Source of the DNA: Leishmania donovani
Lineage: Eukaryota; Euglenozoa; Kinetoplastea; Trypanosomatida; Trypanosomatidae
DNA length: 64,000 bases
Direction: 5' to 3'
Assembly (NCBI RefSeq): GCF_000227135.1
Contig: NC_018236.1
Span: 5,616-69,615 of the forward strand
In this document: positions 16,335 to 27,600 of the stretch, in pieces
Layout of the letters: each line of letters opens with the position of its first letter
Position numbering within the stretch: the first letter of the stretch is position 1
Notes under the pieces: generated by a model
The model's database searches: none
What the model was told of the DNA's origin: nothing
The model's input: only the letters and a program-made list of their open reading frames with translations
Program-made: the position numbers and the translations under genes

Positions 16335-19300
16335 ATGGGACCCAACCGACAGCGGAAACCACCAAATCCAGGCCGCGGCGGCCGAGGGCGAGCGGCCGCA
16401 CCTGCCGGCGCATCCGCGAAGGCAACCCCGTCGATGATTACCAACGCCGGCAGAGACCTCATCATCGATGTACTTCATCACGCTGCCACGGGAGGCAGCG
16501 TGCCAGTATCTGAGAAGCACTTTGATGCCAAAATCTCCTCTCGCGTCACGTTTCAGCGCAATGCACCCCTTATGCCTTCTGAAATCCTGCAGCGGCTTTA
16601 TGAGGGCTTGGGTTTTCCGCGAGACCTTGTCACGCAGTACCTGACGGACCTCGCTCAGGCGGCTGAGGTGCCTACCTTTAGCGATGTAACGGAGCTTCTG
16701 GATGAGGCCGGACCTTTTCAGTCGTTTCTGGTCTGCAGCTGTTTCGAACTTTTCAACTGCATGACCTGGTTCTCGCGGGAGAAGAGCGACGACAAGGTGA
16801 GTCCCGAAGAGGGCGATGCAATTCTAGAGAACGAGATTGCAACGATTGAGAGTCTCTTCAGCGACAGTTTTCTTGGTCGCAAGCACTTTGACGACGAGGA
16901 CACAAACGAACGCGAACTGTACTTCGGCTTTTGCACCTCTTATGAAAAGCAGCTGCTCGTAGTCGTACGCTTCCCGGACTATTATCCGACAGAGCCGCCG
17001 GCGATTTACGTGCAGCCGCTCCGCAGAAGCTCACCCGAGTCGCTGCCAAGTCTTGTCGTGGCGCCGTCGTGCACGAAAGACATTTCGGCCGTCGACAGAC
17101 GCGCCATAATGGATGCAGCCGTGCAGGCAATAAATGGGTTCGTGGGTGGTGGGTGTCTGATGGTACTTATCTCCGCCATTCACGGCGCGGTGTCATCAAT
17201 GAAGGAAGTGCGGCCGGCCTCGTCGACGCCGCCGCTGGATAGGGACGCGGCCGCAAAGGAAAGGTCTGCGGTGCAGCAGCAGCGCAAAGCATTCCTTGGT
17301 GCTCTCACCGGCAACCGTGTGGCCAACAGGGAAGACATTGAGGAGGCCGCAGAGGACGAAGAGGATCGCTTCATTCAGGTCTCGATGCCGGAGAAGGTCG
17401 AGTTGGCGACCGTCGACGCCGCCAGCGCCAGTCGGGAGACGCAGCGCCGCGACTTCTTAGTGTCCGATGCCGCCCTCGACGTGACTCTCAAGTCGTCGTG
17501 GGAAAAACTGAAGACAGAGGGTTCTCTGCGCAAGGCGCGCGACTCGCTCCCGGCGCACAGCGTCCGTGAAACGCTGCGGGCGGCCTTACAGAAGCACAAC
17601 GCCGTCGTTATTGGCGGTGAGACCGGTAGCGGTAAAACAACTCAAATTCCGCAATTCCTGTACGAGTTCATGTGCGAGGAAGGACATGGCAGCTCAGCTA
17701 ATATTGTGTGTACTCAGCCTCGTCGTCTTGCCGCCACCTCCGTGGCTCTGCGCGTCGCCGAAGAGCGCGACGAGGCGGTCGGTGGCACGGTCGGCTACTC
17801 GATTCGCCTAGAGAACTGTGTATCCAAGAAGACACAAATCACCTACTGCACTACCGGTATTGTGCTGCGACGGCTGCAAACAGACAAGTACCTTGGTCGT
17901 GTCAGCCATGTGGTCGTGGATGAAATTCACGAGCGGGGCGTGGATACGGACTTCCTGCTTATTCTGCTACGCGATCTGGTGCGGCGACGACAGGATCTGA
18001 AGGTGGTGCTAATGAGTGCCACGATGGACTCGGAGCTGTTTGCACGGTACTTCGATGGTGCCCCGGTCATCTCCATCGCAGGACGCACGTTTCCAGTAAA
18101 GGTGATGCACTTGGAGCAAATTATCCCCGAGGTCAACTACACCCTTGAGGAGGGCTCGCCGTTTGAGAAGATTAGCGGGGACAAAGAGACGCGACGGCGC
18201 AACACGCGCAAGAATGTTCTGAACCTCGACTTGGAGGACGTGGAGGAGGACGTGGAGCGGGAGAAGGCGCAGCACAGGCTCGCACAGGTGGTGAGGGCGT
18301 CGCCCAAGACACTCGACACACTTGCGCGCATGAACTATGACGTGGTCAACTATGAGCTGATCGAGTACATTGTGGAATACATCGACACTAAGCTGCGTGC
18401 GCCAGGCGCAGTGCTGGTGTTTCTCCCTGGCATGGCTGAAATTCAGCGATGCCTAGAGCAGCTGAAGCTCAACCCCCGCCTCGCCAAGTCGTGCCTCTTC
18501 TACAACCTGCACAGCTCGCTTGGGTCGTCGGAGCAGCAAGGAGTTTTTCGGCGGCCACCAGCCGGCAAGCGAAAGGTGATACTGGGCACCAACATAATGG
18601 AAACCTCAATCACCATCGACGACGCTGTCTACGTCATCGACACCGGCAAGGCAAAGGAGAACCGCTACAATGCCCGCAAAAGCTTGTCCGAGCTTGTCAC
18701 GGTGAACATCTCCAAGGCAAACTGCCGCCAACGACAAGGCCGAGCGGGCCGTGTGCAGGAGGGCTTCTGCTTTCGCCTTTTCACCGAGGCGCAGTTCGAA
18801 GCCTTTGATGATCACCAGCTCTGCGAGATGCACCGCGTGCCGCTGGAGAGCCTCATTTTGCAGATTTACGCCCTGCACCTGGGCGACGAGGTCGAGTACT
18901 TGCAGAAGGCGCTGACACCTCCCGAGGAACGCGCGATTCACAGCAGCGTCAAAGTACTGACGACGCTTGGCGCGCTGACCGTGGAAAAGCGACTCACCTC
19001 TCTCGGACAGCACCTCGCCAACCTACCTCTTGACGTGCGTGTGGGCAAAATGATCATCCACGGTGCGCTGCTTCAGTGCATCGATCCTGTGCTCACCATG
19101 GCCGCCTGCCTCGCGACGAGGTCGCCCTTCATTGCATCGGTGGATTTTCGCACCGAGGTGGAGAATATGCGGCGCGCGTTCGCTGGAGAGACGCTCTCGG
19201 ATCAGCTCTCCTCGTGGTTTGCCTACAACAAATGGGTTTCGGTCCTGCAACAGAAGGGTACCGCCGCCGCACGCAAGGTATGCGAGGACTACTTCTTGTC

Positions 19301-20276
19301 ACCTGCCACACTGAAGCAGATTCAGTCCACAAAGCGTCAGTATGAGCGCTACCTGTACGAGGCTGGCTTCCTAGACAGCGCACCGAGCTCGCATATGTCA
19401 CCGAGCAAGTTCATCTTCCCACCCTTCACAACGCTAGACGATCGCATATTTGAGGCGGGAGGACAGCACTTCAACGAGAACTCCACGAGTACGCGGTGCA
19501 TCTTGGCGTGCCTGGTCGCTGGACTGTACCCCAATGTCGCACAGATGCGGATGTCGCGCGGGTCTCGCAGCGTCGGCGGTGGCAATTGCAGTAGACGACA
19601 CACTGTGAAGTTTACCACCTTCGACGGGTCGGAGTGTCTGGTGCACCCCTCTAGTGTGGCGAGCAAAGAAACGTCGTTTGCGTCGCCGCTGCTCGTGTAC
19701 GTGGACAAGGTCAAGACGTCGGCAACGTTCCTGCGCGAGGTGTCGGTGGTGGCGCCGCTACACGTAATACTGTTCGGCAGCGGCAATCTGGAGTACCTTG
19801 CAAAGTACGAGGAGCTCTGCGTGGACGAGATGACGGCATTTAAGTGCCGCCAGGAAGATGCAACGTTGCTGACGCACCTCAAGACACAGCTGGACTCTGC
19901 TCTGACGCAGAAGATTAACGACCCGTCGAAAACATGGGAGTCGATTAGCAGTGTGGTGGTCCGCGCCATCGTGAAGCTCCTCAAAGAGGACGGTGGGCGC
20001 GCTGGCGGGCTCACGATTATCGATCGCCGTCAGCCCCGGGAGCCGTTGACCGAGCCGCTGGTGCCGGAGGCGGCGGCGGTCCAGCCCGTCGTTCCCGAGA
20101 ACCAGCCATTCAAGACGAGCAAGTCTTGCTTTCTGTGTGGTGAAACCGGGCACGTGTCGCGGTACTGTCCGCACAACAGCACGCATCACAAGGGCGGCCC
20201 CCCGGCTCGCTGCTTCATTTGCGGCCAGTGGCACTTTCCCCAGGATTGCACACTGGTGAAGGCACTGAAGCGGTAG
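16335..20276 (+). CDS. DEIH-box RNA helicase with UBA, RWD and zinc knuckles (DHX57-like)
   Basis: A 1313-residue superfamily 2 helicase. After a Gly/Arg/Ala-rich N-terminus there is a UBA-like helical stretch (about 75-112), an RWD domain (about 165-285, with the hallmark YPTEPP near 217), then the DEAH/RHA core. Motif I GETGSGKTTQ is near 427, motif II is DEIH at 529-532, motif III SAT near 561 and motif VI QGRAGR at 801-806. Helicase-associated and OB-fold regions follow (about 850-1190). The C-terminus carries one clear CCHC knuckle, CFLCGETGHVSRYC (1265 onward), and a second related one, CFICGQWHFPQDC. DEIH instead of DEAH, plus UBA and RWD, place it near DHX57/DHX29/DHX36. These act on structured RNA and in translation. 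All ATPase motifs are intact. The start is the first ATG after the acceptor and opens a basic RGG-like tail. Confidence 0.92.
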   Translation: MGPNRQRKPPNPGRGGRGRAAAPAGASAKATPSMITNAGRDLIIDVLHHAATGGSVPVSEKHFDAKISSRVTFQRNAPLMPSEILQRLYEGLGFPRDLVTQYLTDLAQAAEVPTFSDVTELLDEAGPFQSFLVCSCFELFNCMTWFSREKSDDKVSPEEGDAILENEIATIESLFSDSFLGRKHFDDEDTNERELYFGFCTSYEKQLLVVVRFPDYYPTEPPAIYVQPLRRSSPESLPSLVVAPSCTKDISAVDRRAIMDAAVQAINGFVGGGCLMVLISAIHGAVSSMKEVRPASSTPPLDRDAAAKERSAVQQQRKAFLGALTGNRVANREDIEEAAEDEEDRFIQVSMPEKVELATVDAASASRETQRRDFLVSDAALDVTLKSSWEKLKTEGSLRKARDSLPAHSVRETLRAALQKHNAVVIGGETGSGKTTQIPQFLYEFMCEEGHGSSANIVCTQPRRLAATSVALRVAEERDEAVGGTVGYSIRLENCVSKKTQITYCTTGIVLRRLQTDKYLGRVSHVVVDEIHERGVDTDFLLILLRDLVRRRQDLKVVLMSATMDSELFARYFDGAPVISIAGRTFPVKVMHLEQIIPEVNYTLEEGSPFEKISGDKETRRRNTRKNVLNLDLEDVEEDVEREKAQHRLAQVVRASPKTLDTLARMNYDVVNYELIEYIVEYIDTKLRAPGAVLVFLPGMAEIQRCLEQLKLNPRLAKSCLFYNLHSSLGSSEQQGVFRRPPAGKRKVILGTNIMETSITIDDAVYVIDTGKAKENRYNARKSLSELVTVNISKANCRQRQGRAGRVQEGFCFRLFTEAQFEAFDDHQLCEMHRVPLESLILQIYALHLGDEVEYLQKALTPPEERAIHSSVKVLTTLGALTVEKRLTSLGQHLANLPLDVRVGKMIIHGALLQCIDPVLTMAACLATRSPFIASVDFRTEVENMRRAFAGETLSDQLSSWFAYNKWVSVLQQKGTAAARKVCEDYFLSPATLKQIQSTKRQYERYLYEAGFLDSAPSSHMSPSKFIFPPFTTLDDRIFEAGGQHFNENSTSTRCILACLVAGLYPNVAQMRMSRGSRSVGGGNCSRRHTVKFTTFDGSECLVHPSSVASKETSFASPLLVYVDKVKTSATFLREVSVVAPLHVILFGSGNLEYLAKYEELCVDEMTAFKCRQEDATLLTHLKTQLDSALTQKINDPSKTWESISSVVVRAIVKLLKEDGGRAGGLTIIDRRQPREPLTEPLVPEAAAVQPVVPENQPFKTSKSCFLCGETGHVSRYCPHNSTHHKGGPPARCFICGQWHFPQDCTLVKALKR

Positions 20277-21570
20277 TGAGATGTGGCGCCGTACTTACCT
20301 TTTTTCCTTGTCATTTGACTGAATAGCGCGTTAGAGGCACGGCCGTCTGCCGATTTCTCGCTCGCTCATGTCTGATTCCTGTTTTTGTCTCACATCAGCC
20401 ATTCTATAGCTTCGTTTCGGGTTCCTGACGCTGCGGTTGCAGCAGACGATTAAGCATGAACTTTTTCCCTCACTGATTCACAGGGGGCAGACGATCATAA
20501 TGGAGCGCAACAGAAAAAAAAGCGACAGGGAATAGTACGCATGCACGGTTGCCTGTGCTCGTTGACGTCCTCTCATCTGGAAGCGGAATAAGTCAAAGAG
20601 ATCTGGAACGAAAATCCCGCTATGCTCAAGGGGGAGGCGGAAACAAGAAGAGGGTATCACACTGCCCTCTTGTTTGACCTCTGGAATCGCCGCGAAGGGA
20701 TCTTGTGACTGCACTGCTCCTTGCTTCTGTACAAGAGCGACCACGCCTCTCCCTTCGGCTCTTTGCCGTGACATGCGTATTTGCAGCCCTCTACCTGCAG
20801 CTCTGGGAGACCTGACAAGGTCCGCGTGATCAGATGCTGTGGAAGCAGTCGCACAAGCACACATACACATATATATATACGCCGGTGCCTTCTCTTTCTG
20901 TTCCTCTTCTCCGCCTTGCACTCGTCTCTATGCGTCTCTCACCCTTCTCTGTCGATGCTTTCGCTCTTGTGATTCTCTTGCTCCGGCATCTAGCTCACAC
21001 TTACGTACCTGCTGCCTTCAGTGTTTTCTTTCACACCCCTACCACCTTCCCGTTTCTCCCGCGCTCCAGTTTTCTCCTTTTGTGGGTGTGTTGAAATACG
21101 CTTTCGACCTGTCTCTCCGCACACTCTCTCGTCCTTACCCTCTGCACTTTCCCTTTGGTTGTCCCTCTCCAGGTCTCATGTAATAGTTCTGTGCCCTCAC
21201 AAACTTATCCCCCACTTTTTTCGTCTACCCCCCCCCCTCCTTTCCTTTGTGGGTGTGTTTGTGTGCGTGTGGGTGTTGCTTTTTTCGTGCTGTGTTTGAC
21301 GCGTTTTTTTTTCTTTTTGTTTTCACCCTCACTTCGCCTCTGGCTCACTAGTGTGTGCTTCCTTCCTTGGTTTGTTTCTTACACCCCGAACCCCCCCCCT
21401 CTCCCCTTCTCTCGTCCATTGCTTCTCCCGCACGTTACGCAGTTCGCATTAGCTGACCTTCTCTCTGTGGGTTCATCTGCTTGCTCCCTCTAGTCCCTTG
21501 TTTATTTCTTGCTTACCTTTTTTGTGATACACACAGTTTAACAAGCAAACACAAACATATATATATATAT
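20277..21570. other. Intergenic region
   Basis: About 1.3 kb of 3' UTR and intergenic sequence. It becomes strongly pyrimidine-rich from 20890 onward, with a C-run near 21230 and T-runs near 21305 and 21320. Short (AT)n tracts occur at about 20870-20880 and 21557-21571. No gene seen. Confidence 0.55.
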
Positions 21571-21571
21571 A

Positions 21572-21623
21572 CCATTCTGTTTCCCTTTGTTCTCGCCCGC
21601 CCCCCTCCATCTCTTCCCCATAG
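21572..21623 (+). promoter_or_regulatory. Trans-splice acceptor for the second RRM gene
   Basis: An almost pure pyrimidine tract (ttctgtttccctttgttctc onward to ctcttcccca) ends in AG at 21622-21623, 44 nt before the ATG at 21667. This supports 21667 over the in-frame ATG at 21481. Confidence 0.6.
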
Positions 21624-21666
21624 CACTCAAGTGCGCCATTCCGCTGCAGTCGATTTTCACACTCCA

Positions 21667-22404
21667 ATGATGCACCCGCAGCCCGCCGCGCAGTTTGTCA
21701 ATGACGACACGTTGAAGCAGAGTCGAAATGTGTACGTCGCCAGCCTGCCACTCAGTTTTGACGACCAACAGCTTCAGGACCTCTTTTCCCCTTACGGACG
21801 TATTGTTTCCGCACGTATCATGCGCGCCAAAAAGTCGCATGCGTCGAAGGGCTACGGCTTTGTCATGTTCCGTGAGGTTAGCAGCGCCGAAAAAGCAATC
21901 GAAGGCCTGCACGGCCGTGTCGTGGATGGCTCGCGAATCCAAGTGCGTCGCGCCAACGCCGATGCGTCCATGACGTTCAGTAAAGTGTTGCACACACCCG
22001 TTTGCCCGCGGAGCACGCCGTCGACGCAGAGCAACAGCACCACGTCTGTTTTGCAGTACACAATCCCAGATGCTCCCGCGCAGCATGTCATGTACTCGGC
22101 AGCTCTTCCGCAGGCCGCCACCGGCCTGTACGCAGCACAGCCGTCAACCTCTCCGTATGCGATCGTTGCTCCAAGAGCCTATCAAAGCCATAATCCGACC
22201 CCCGTATCGATTAATCCGAGTTATGGCGCCGTAATGAATCCCCATGTGCTTCAGGAGCAGAACGGTGGCATCGGTGCCACCTACTTTTCGCACGTGCAGT
22301 CACATCAGGTGCCTGTGCAAGCTGTGCAGCAGCAGCAGCCTGTCTACGTGGTGCTTCTCCCCAACGGACAGCATATCGTCCAGCCTAACCAGTTTTCCAT
22401 TTAG
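21667..22404 (+). CDS. Single-RRM RNA-binding protein (second of three)
   Basis: A 245-residue protein. One RRM lies at about 20-97, with RNP2 VYVASL (22-27) and RNP1 KGYGFVMF (61-68). The remaining 145 residues are low-complexity, rich in Ser, Thr, Pro, Gln, Ala and Tyr, as in many mRNA-regulatory proteins, and close with QQQQPVYVVLLPNGQHIVQP. That ending has a counterpart (AMLVAIPNGRTMVQGAG) in the protein encoded at 33458. The segment AYQSHNPTPV is a partial match to the MKT1-docking motif of trypanosome RNA-binding proteins as I remember it, (Y/W/T)(R/Q)H(N/D)PY, but not a full one. A cytoplasmic mRNA-binding role is likely; targets are unknown. A second ATG at 21670 is equally usable. 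Confidence 0.88.
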   Translation: MMHPQPAAQFVNDDTLKQSRNVYVASLPLSFDDQQLQDLFSPYGRIVSARIMRAKKSHASKGYGFVMFREVSSAEKAIEGLHGRVVDGSRIQVRRANADASMTFSKVLHTPVCPRSTPSTQSNSTTSVLQYTIPDAPAQHVMYSAALPQAATGLYAAQPSTSPYAIVAPRAYQSHNPTPVSINPSYGAVMNPHVLQEQNGGIGATYFSHVQSHQVPVQAVQQQQPVYVVLLPNGQHIVQPNQFSI

Positions 22405-24039
22405 TCACGCACGAGCTGAGTCCACGCGAGAAAAAGAAACAAATGGGGACACTCGAATTGCATACCGTGTCACTGTAGAGGAGGAGGGCAGTCGCTTAAT
22501 CATCACCCACTGATGCGAGCTTTGAAGCGATGACGCGAATTCGTTGCATGCAGGTGTGGGAAAGGACCCGTTTATCTGCGTCGGGCTGGCTTTGTTATTT
22601 TTCGTTTTTAGCTCCGTCTCCTCGTTCAGTGCCTCACAGTCCCGTGGCTCGGCCCTCCCTCCCCCCTCCCCATATCCGCACACGCGCCAGTTTTTCCGTT
22701 TACTTTTGTGTGCGTGTGGGGAGGCACCTGTATAAACTGAGTGCCTTGCGTGGTCTCTTTTCCTTCAAAGCGGAAAGGGGCACACGGAGGGACGCCCACG
22801 GCACTCCAAAAAGTAACACAAAATAAGGGTGTGCACCCGCCCGGTAACCTTATAGCAGTACGAGGTTTTGGGGATGTATATCTTTGCTACTGCCTCGAAG
22901 CATGTGCTCGTCGCACAACGCATGTGCGGAGGCATGTACCGGGGAGCTTTACTCCTTTTCTGCGCAATCCGCTTCGCACTTTGTGTTTCGTCGTTTCTTC
23001 TTGTTCTCAAGCAACGGTAAATAATGGTAGAGCATACGCACACAGGCAGAGACTCGCATCCGTCTACAACAGCAACCGCCATCATCGTGACGACCGTTAT
23101 CATCTATGAGAGGCGGGGTATGAAAGCAGTCGAAGGAAAAGATAGATGTCGACCCTGCTTTGTTTGTGCTCTTTGCGTTTGTACCCTACCTTTCTTTTCT
23201 TTATTTTTTTTTCCGGTGCTAGCACAAGCTTTGACTCTGCCTCTCTAATACTCTACTCAGTTGATCAGAGGCAAACGAGCACACGTGTTCCATCTTCTCT
23301 GCCTTTCCCTCTTCCCCCGTCATCGTTTTTTTTTCTCCTTCTCCTTCTGTTGGGCCCCTTTGTGTGAATAGAGATTTATGTGCTTACATGAGTGTATGTG
23401 TGTGTGTGTGGGTGGGTGGGCGTGTTTCGTAGCCAGAACAGCGGAAAAAGGGGGACAAACAAAGAAGCAAACGACGTTACTAGTGAAAACTGAGACTTCT
23501 CTCTCCTCTCACTGATTCTCTACTACTTGTAGATGTGTGGCGAATAGTGTGCTCGAGAGTGAGAGGACGAGGAATGGGCCAACTCGCTTGTCTCTAAAAG
23601 AAACGAGCACATGTGACTTATGTCTCTCTTTCGCCGACGGAACAGACACACGCGCGCGAAAAACGGAACTGAGAAAATGAAACGAGAAAATGACAAAAAA
23701 GGCAACCAACTCGAGAATTAACAAAAGATACGCACATCTTTGATTCAAAGTTCCTGTCTTGGTGTTGTTGGATCTTTTTGTTGCTGTTTTTGATCTCGGT
23801 CACTGCTCGCTTGCGTCTTTTCGATCCTTACTTGCTCCCCCTTCCCTTTCTCCATGCTCCCTTTGTTACTTCACTCCCTTGTTCTCCTACTTTGGTTTCG
23901 CCTCCACCGTCTCTTACTGCTGTTTTATGGGTGGATGCCTTCTCTCTCCCTCGTGCCCTTTTCTCTTCCACTCCCACTGTCCCCTTGGTTTTACGCTCTT
24001 ATTCCAGGTTGCATCGCGTTTCTTTCACGTCTCTCCGTT

Positions 24040-24640
24040 CACCGTGATGATGATAAGAGGGTACGCCTCCGTGCGCAGTATCTCCGGCCCCGGTATTCCA
24101 CGTTGTGGGGAAGTCGAGCAGCATCCCCTCCCACTCTCTTCCTGCCAATGCCGAGCCACCTCTGGTGGTGACACTGTCAGGTACCCGCGACGTAGAGGAA
24201 GTCACAGTGATGTGTCTCTGCTGATGTCGGCGAGCAGATCCTGAATACCGGTTTGTCGGAGCGACCTGCAGCGGCGAGCACGTTTCTATCATTTATATGT
24301 TGGGCGCAGTGCCAACATGACTGGAACGCATCTCGCTGGCCCTCACTGCCTCCTGGTGACGGGAGCCTGAGTTTCACCCCGAGGGGTGTGCCCGAGGTGG
24401 CGGCCAGCGTGATGGGAGGTGCTGCTGTGAGGCAACCTGGAGAGCGGATCGCGAGTAGCGTGTGAAGCAGGGGCCGTGCTCAGGTGACAATCGAGGCATT
24501 GAAGCAACGCGTGCCTACGGCTGCTTCGCACCACGCGATCGGGACTGTGACGGGGCGAGGGGAGTAGAGTGGAGCTTGACGTCTGTTTCAGCGCTGAATG
24601 GACACGTTGAAGAAAAAGAGCTCCGGCCCTTTTCAAATCA
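24040..24640. repeat. Complex-sequence island, possible degenerate retroposon
   Basis: About 600 bases of GC-balanced, non-repetitive sequence embedded in pyrimidine-rich surroundings. The length and setting resemble SIDER elements, the roughly 0.5-kb degenerate retroposons found in Leishmania 3' UTRs. I cannot align it to a SIDER consensus without a database, no poly-A tail or target duplication is obvious, and it has no coding potential. Confidence 0.25.
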
Positions 24641-27600
24641 AATTGCCCCTAATGAAAAGCAATGACAAGAGACACGCCCCCCCCCCCAACTGACTCGGAT
24701 ACGTGCGTGTATGCGTTCAAGGCATCCGACTTTTTCTTCACCTCGCATTCGTGAAAAGGTTGTTTTTTCGCCCCCCCCCCTACCCCTCCCTCTCTCAGAT
24801 GTTGCCTCGTTTCGATAACTGAATGCAAACGTCAGCTCACATCGAAGACACACCGAAAAGGGGAAAACGGAAAGAAGGGCACGACAGATGATTTGGTAAG
24901 CAAGCTCATTTCGTTCTTTTTTTGGTGTGTTCTTTCCTTCCACCGTTTTCTCCCTGTGTGCTTCTCCATGTGCGTGTGCTTTTTGTGCGTTTTGTCTGTG
25001 TCTTGTTGGTCTCTTTCGGTGTTCTTTCTCTGAGGATGTTCACCTCTTTTGCTTTTCGGCTCTTTAAAGCAATACGCTTTTTTTTTTTTGGCAAAGTTCA
25101 GGCAACGAGTTTCATCACAAGAGGTAAGAATTGCAGCAGTGCTTCCGAGGCTGATGCGAGACTCTGGGGAGATGGGGAAAAACAGGAGACAGAGGATGAG
25201 GGCAGGCTCCGTTATTGAGTACGAATGGAAAGCGTGTACGAATTATCTTCTTCCCTATTGACCCCCCCCCTTCTCCCCAGTAAGCGCTTGATCTTAGGTT
25301 AAGCACCTCGACGCCGACCCTTCCCCTCCCCCCAAACAGCACGTTAGAAACGCCGGTGCACCGTTTTTCTCCTTCACGTTTTTGCTCTCCTACCGCAGTT
25401 ATTTGTACGGTGCGATGCTATTATGCAGCTGTCTGTTTTTTTTTTCCCCCTCACTCCCTCCTCCTCCCCCTCCTCCGCCGCCCGTGTTTTCTCCTTTTCG
25501 CCTCCATCCTCTCAGTCTTTCTCTCTCTTGCAGCGCAAGTTACACATGCACCGAAGAAAGTCGATTATCTGTTCCCGTACTTCTGCCCGTGTGCCTCACT
25601 TGAATGTGGCGGATCGATCTCTTCAAGAGCACACAGAACAAATGTACATTGTGGTCGATGATTCTCTTCTTTCTGTGTCTGTGCTTGTGTGTGTGTGTGT
25701 GCCTTTTCTTCTGGTTTCTTCATTTCCCCTACGCGGTGTGCTTGCTGTTGTTTGTGTTGTTTGCTTTTGGCTGCGGCGCACCCCATTTCTGTCTTACGCT
25801 TTTCCTTTCGTCTTCGCGCGTGCTTTCTTTTTCTTCCGTGAACTTTTCTTTGTTGTTGTTGTGCTCTTTTGCTCTTGTGCGTGTGCGTGTGCGTGTTTCT
25901 TCTACTTTTCATTGCTGCGTTCGTTCGCTTTTTATGTTTGATCCTCTTGCTTTTCTTTCTTGCCGGCTTTGTTTCTATAAAGGAGCGTTCCTCTCTTCTT
26001 TGGTCTCCTTTTTGCGTCTTTTGTGTTGCTTCTCCTTACCTTATTTGGCTTCGTACGTGAACCGACCTTCCTCAGCTTTTTTCCCCCTGCCACTCCTCTG
26101 CTTTTCTTGTCTCCGTGGGCTCCGGCCTTTTTTTTTTTCGTGCTTATCACACCATCCTACTGTGGAGATGGGCGCGCTATTGTGCGCGCTCTCTCTTGCT
26201 CACGTGCTCCTCCTCCTCTCTCAGCTCGTGTATGTGCATCCGTGTTTCGTTGATTTTCTGCCGCGCATCTTTTTGTGTGGCTTTTTCCTTTGCGCTTCCT
26301 CTTTTCTCCCCCCCTCGTGAAAGCATCGGGGTCCCGCAAGACACAAAGGTTAACAGCAGATCACCGAGTTGTGGTGTTGAGCCAGTGTGCATTCTCGCAA
26401 CGAGGAGTAACAGAACGTTGTCTTGCAGCACGAACGATGGGAAGAAGAGCATGGGATTAATATGTACGAGCGGGCCAAGCAGGCGGTCGCACGCATCGTC
26501 TGCATCCAGATGCTCGTGCATGTGTCTTGCGCGATTGCAGGCGTCGACCGCATGCATCACTCGGGGTGCCACGCACGCTTTAACGCCTTTGAAGCCATGT
26601 TTGTTTTACTCGCACCCGCGTGTATTGCCGCTCTCCCGGCCATTCCCTTCGCATGTGGCTTTGCCAGCTGAACTTTGTGCGCGTTGCTATCAGTATCACT
26701 GCCCGCACTGCCTTTTGAGCTTCTAAAGGATGGGCGGATGAGTCACAGGAACAGCTGCCTGAAAGGGGGCCTTCTTCCTTCGTTTCTCTTTTGCCTTGCT
26801 CCCTTCGCTGGTGTCGCTTTGCCAAAAGCTTAACTTGAATCGTTGGCGTCGCCGCTGCGCGCGCGGACGGTGAAGAACGCCATGTACGTGCGCTCCCCCT
26901 CCTTCTCTTTCTGTAAAGCACCCGGCCCCCACGCAAATGCAGTGTCTTTCCACAGTTTTCAAAGGGCTTGTCGATGAACGGTGGGTGATGTACGCCGGTG
27001 AAGCAAGATGGAAGTACACCCAACCACACATCCGCGCCCGCAGCCATACCAATACCTACCTTCATACACAATCGGCGGCCTCCTCGTTCCCTCCCTTCCT
27101 GCTCCCCGCGCGTCTTCCTTTCCAGCATTTCACTGCTTTCTCCCCTCGTGTGTATAGGCGCGTGTTCGTATAGGTTTGGTGACTCTGCGACTCGCTTGCC
27201 CCCACCCCTCTCCCTCACCACCCCCACTACCGCCTCTCCGTTCATGAGTGACAGTCTCTAATGTATATCCGGCTTCTGCGACTTCCACTTACGCCCGCGA
27301 ACTCTTCCTCGCTTTCGCGTCTCCCCACGCTTTTTCTCTACCCCATCCTCATCTGTGCTGAGCGAGAAGACACGCGCATATACCTATGTCTGTTTCTTCT
27401 TTCTTTGCCTGCTTTCATGGAATGCGGCCCCGCCTGTGTTGGCTCTCTTTCTATGTTTTCTTTTTTCTTTTGGCGCCGTTGCGTTTGGCCTGTGCGGTGG
27501 CTGTCGATCAAGTTGTTGCTCTGTCTCTCTCTCTCTCTCTCGCCTTTTTTCTCATGGTACTAAGTCTATCGGACTTCTCCTTTCGTCCCTCCTCCCCGCC

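Noticed and set aside
26580..27245. 221-codon minus-strand ORF
   Set aside because: Purine-rich complement of the same pyrimidine tracts gives Arg/Glu/Gly strings, with no recognisable protein and the wrong strand for the cluster.
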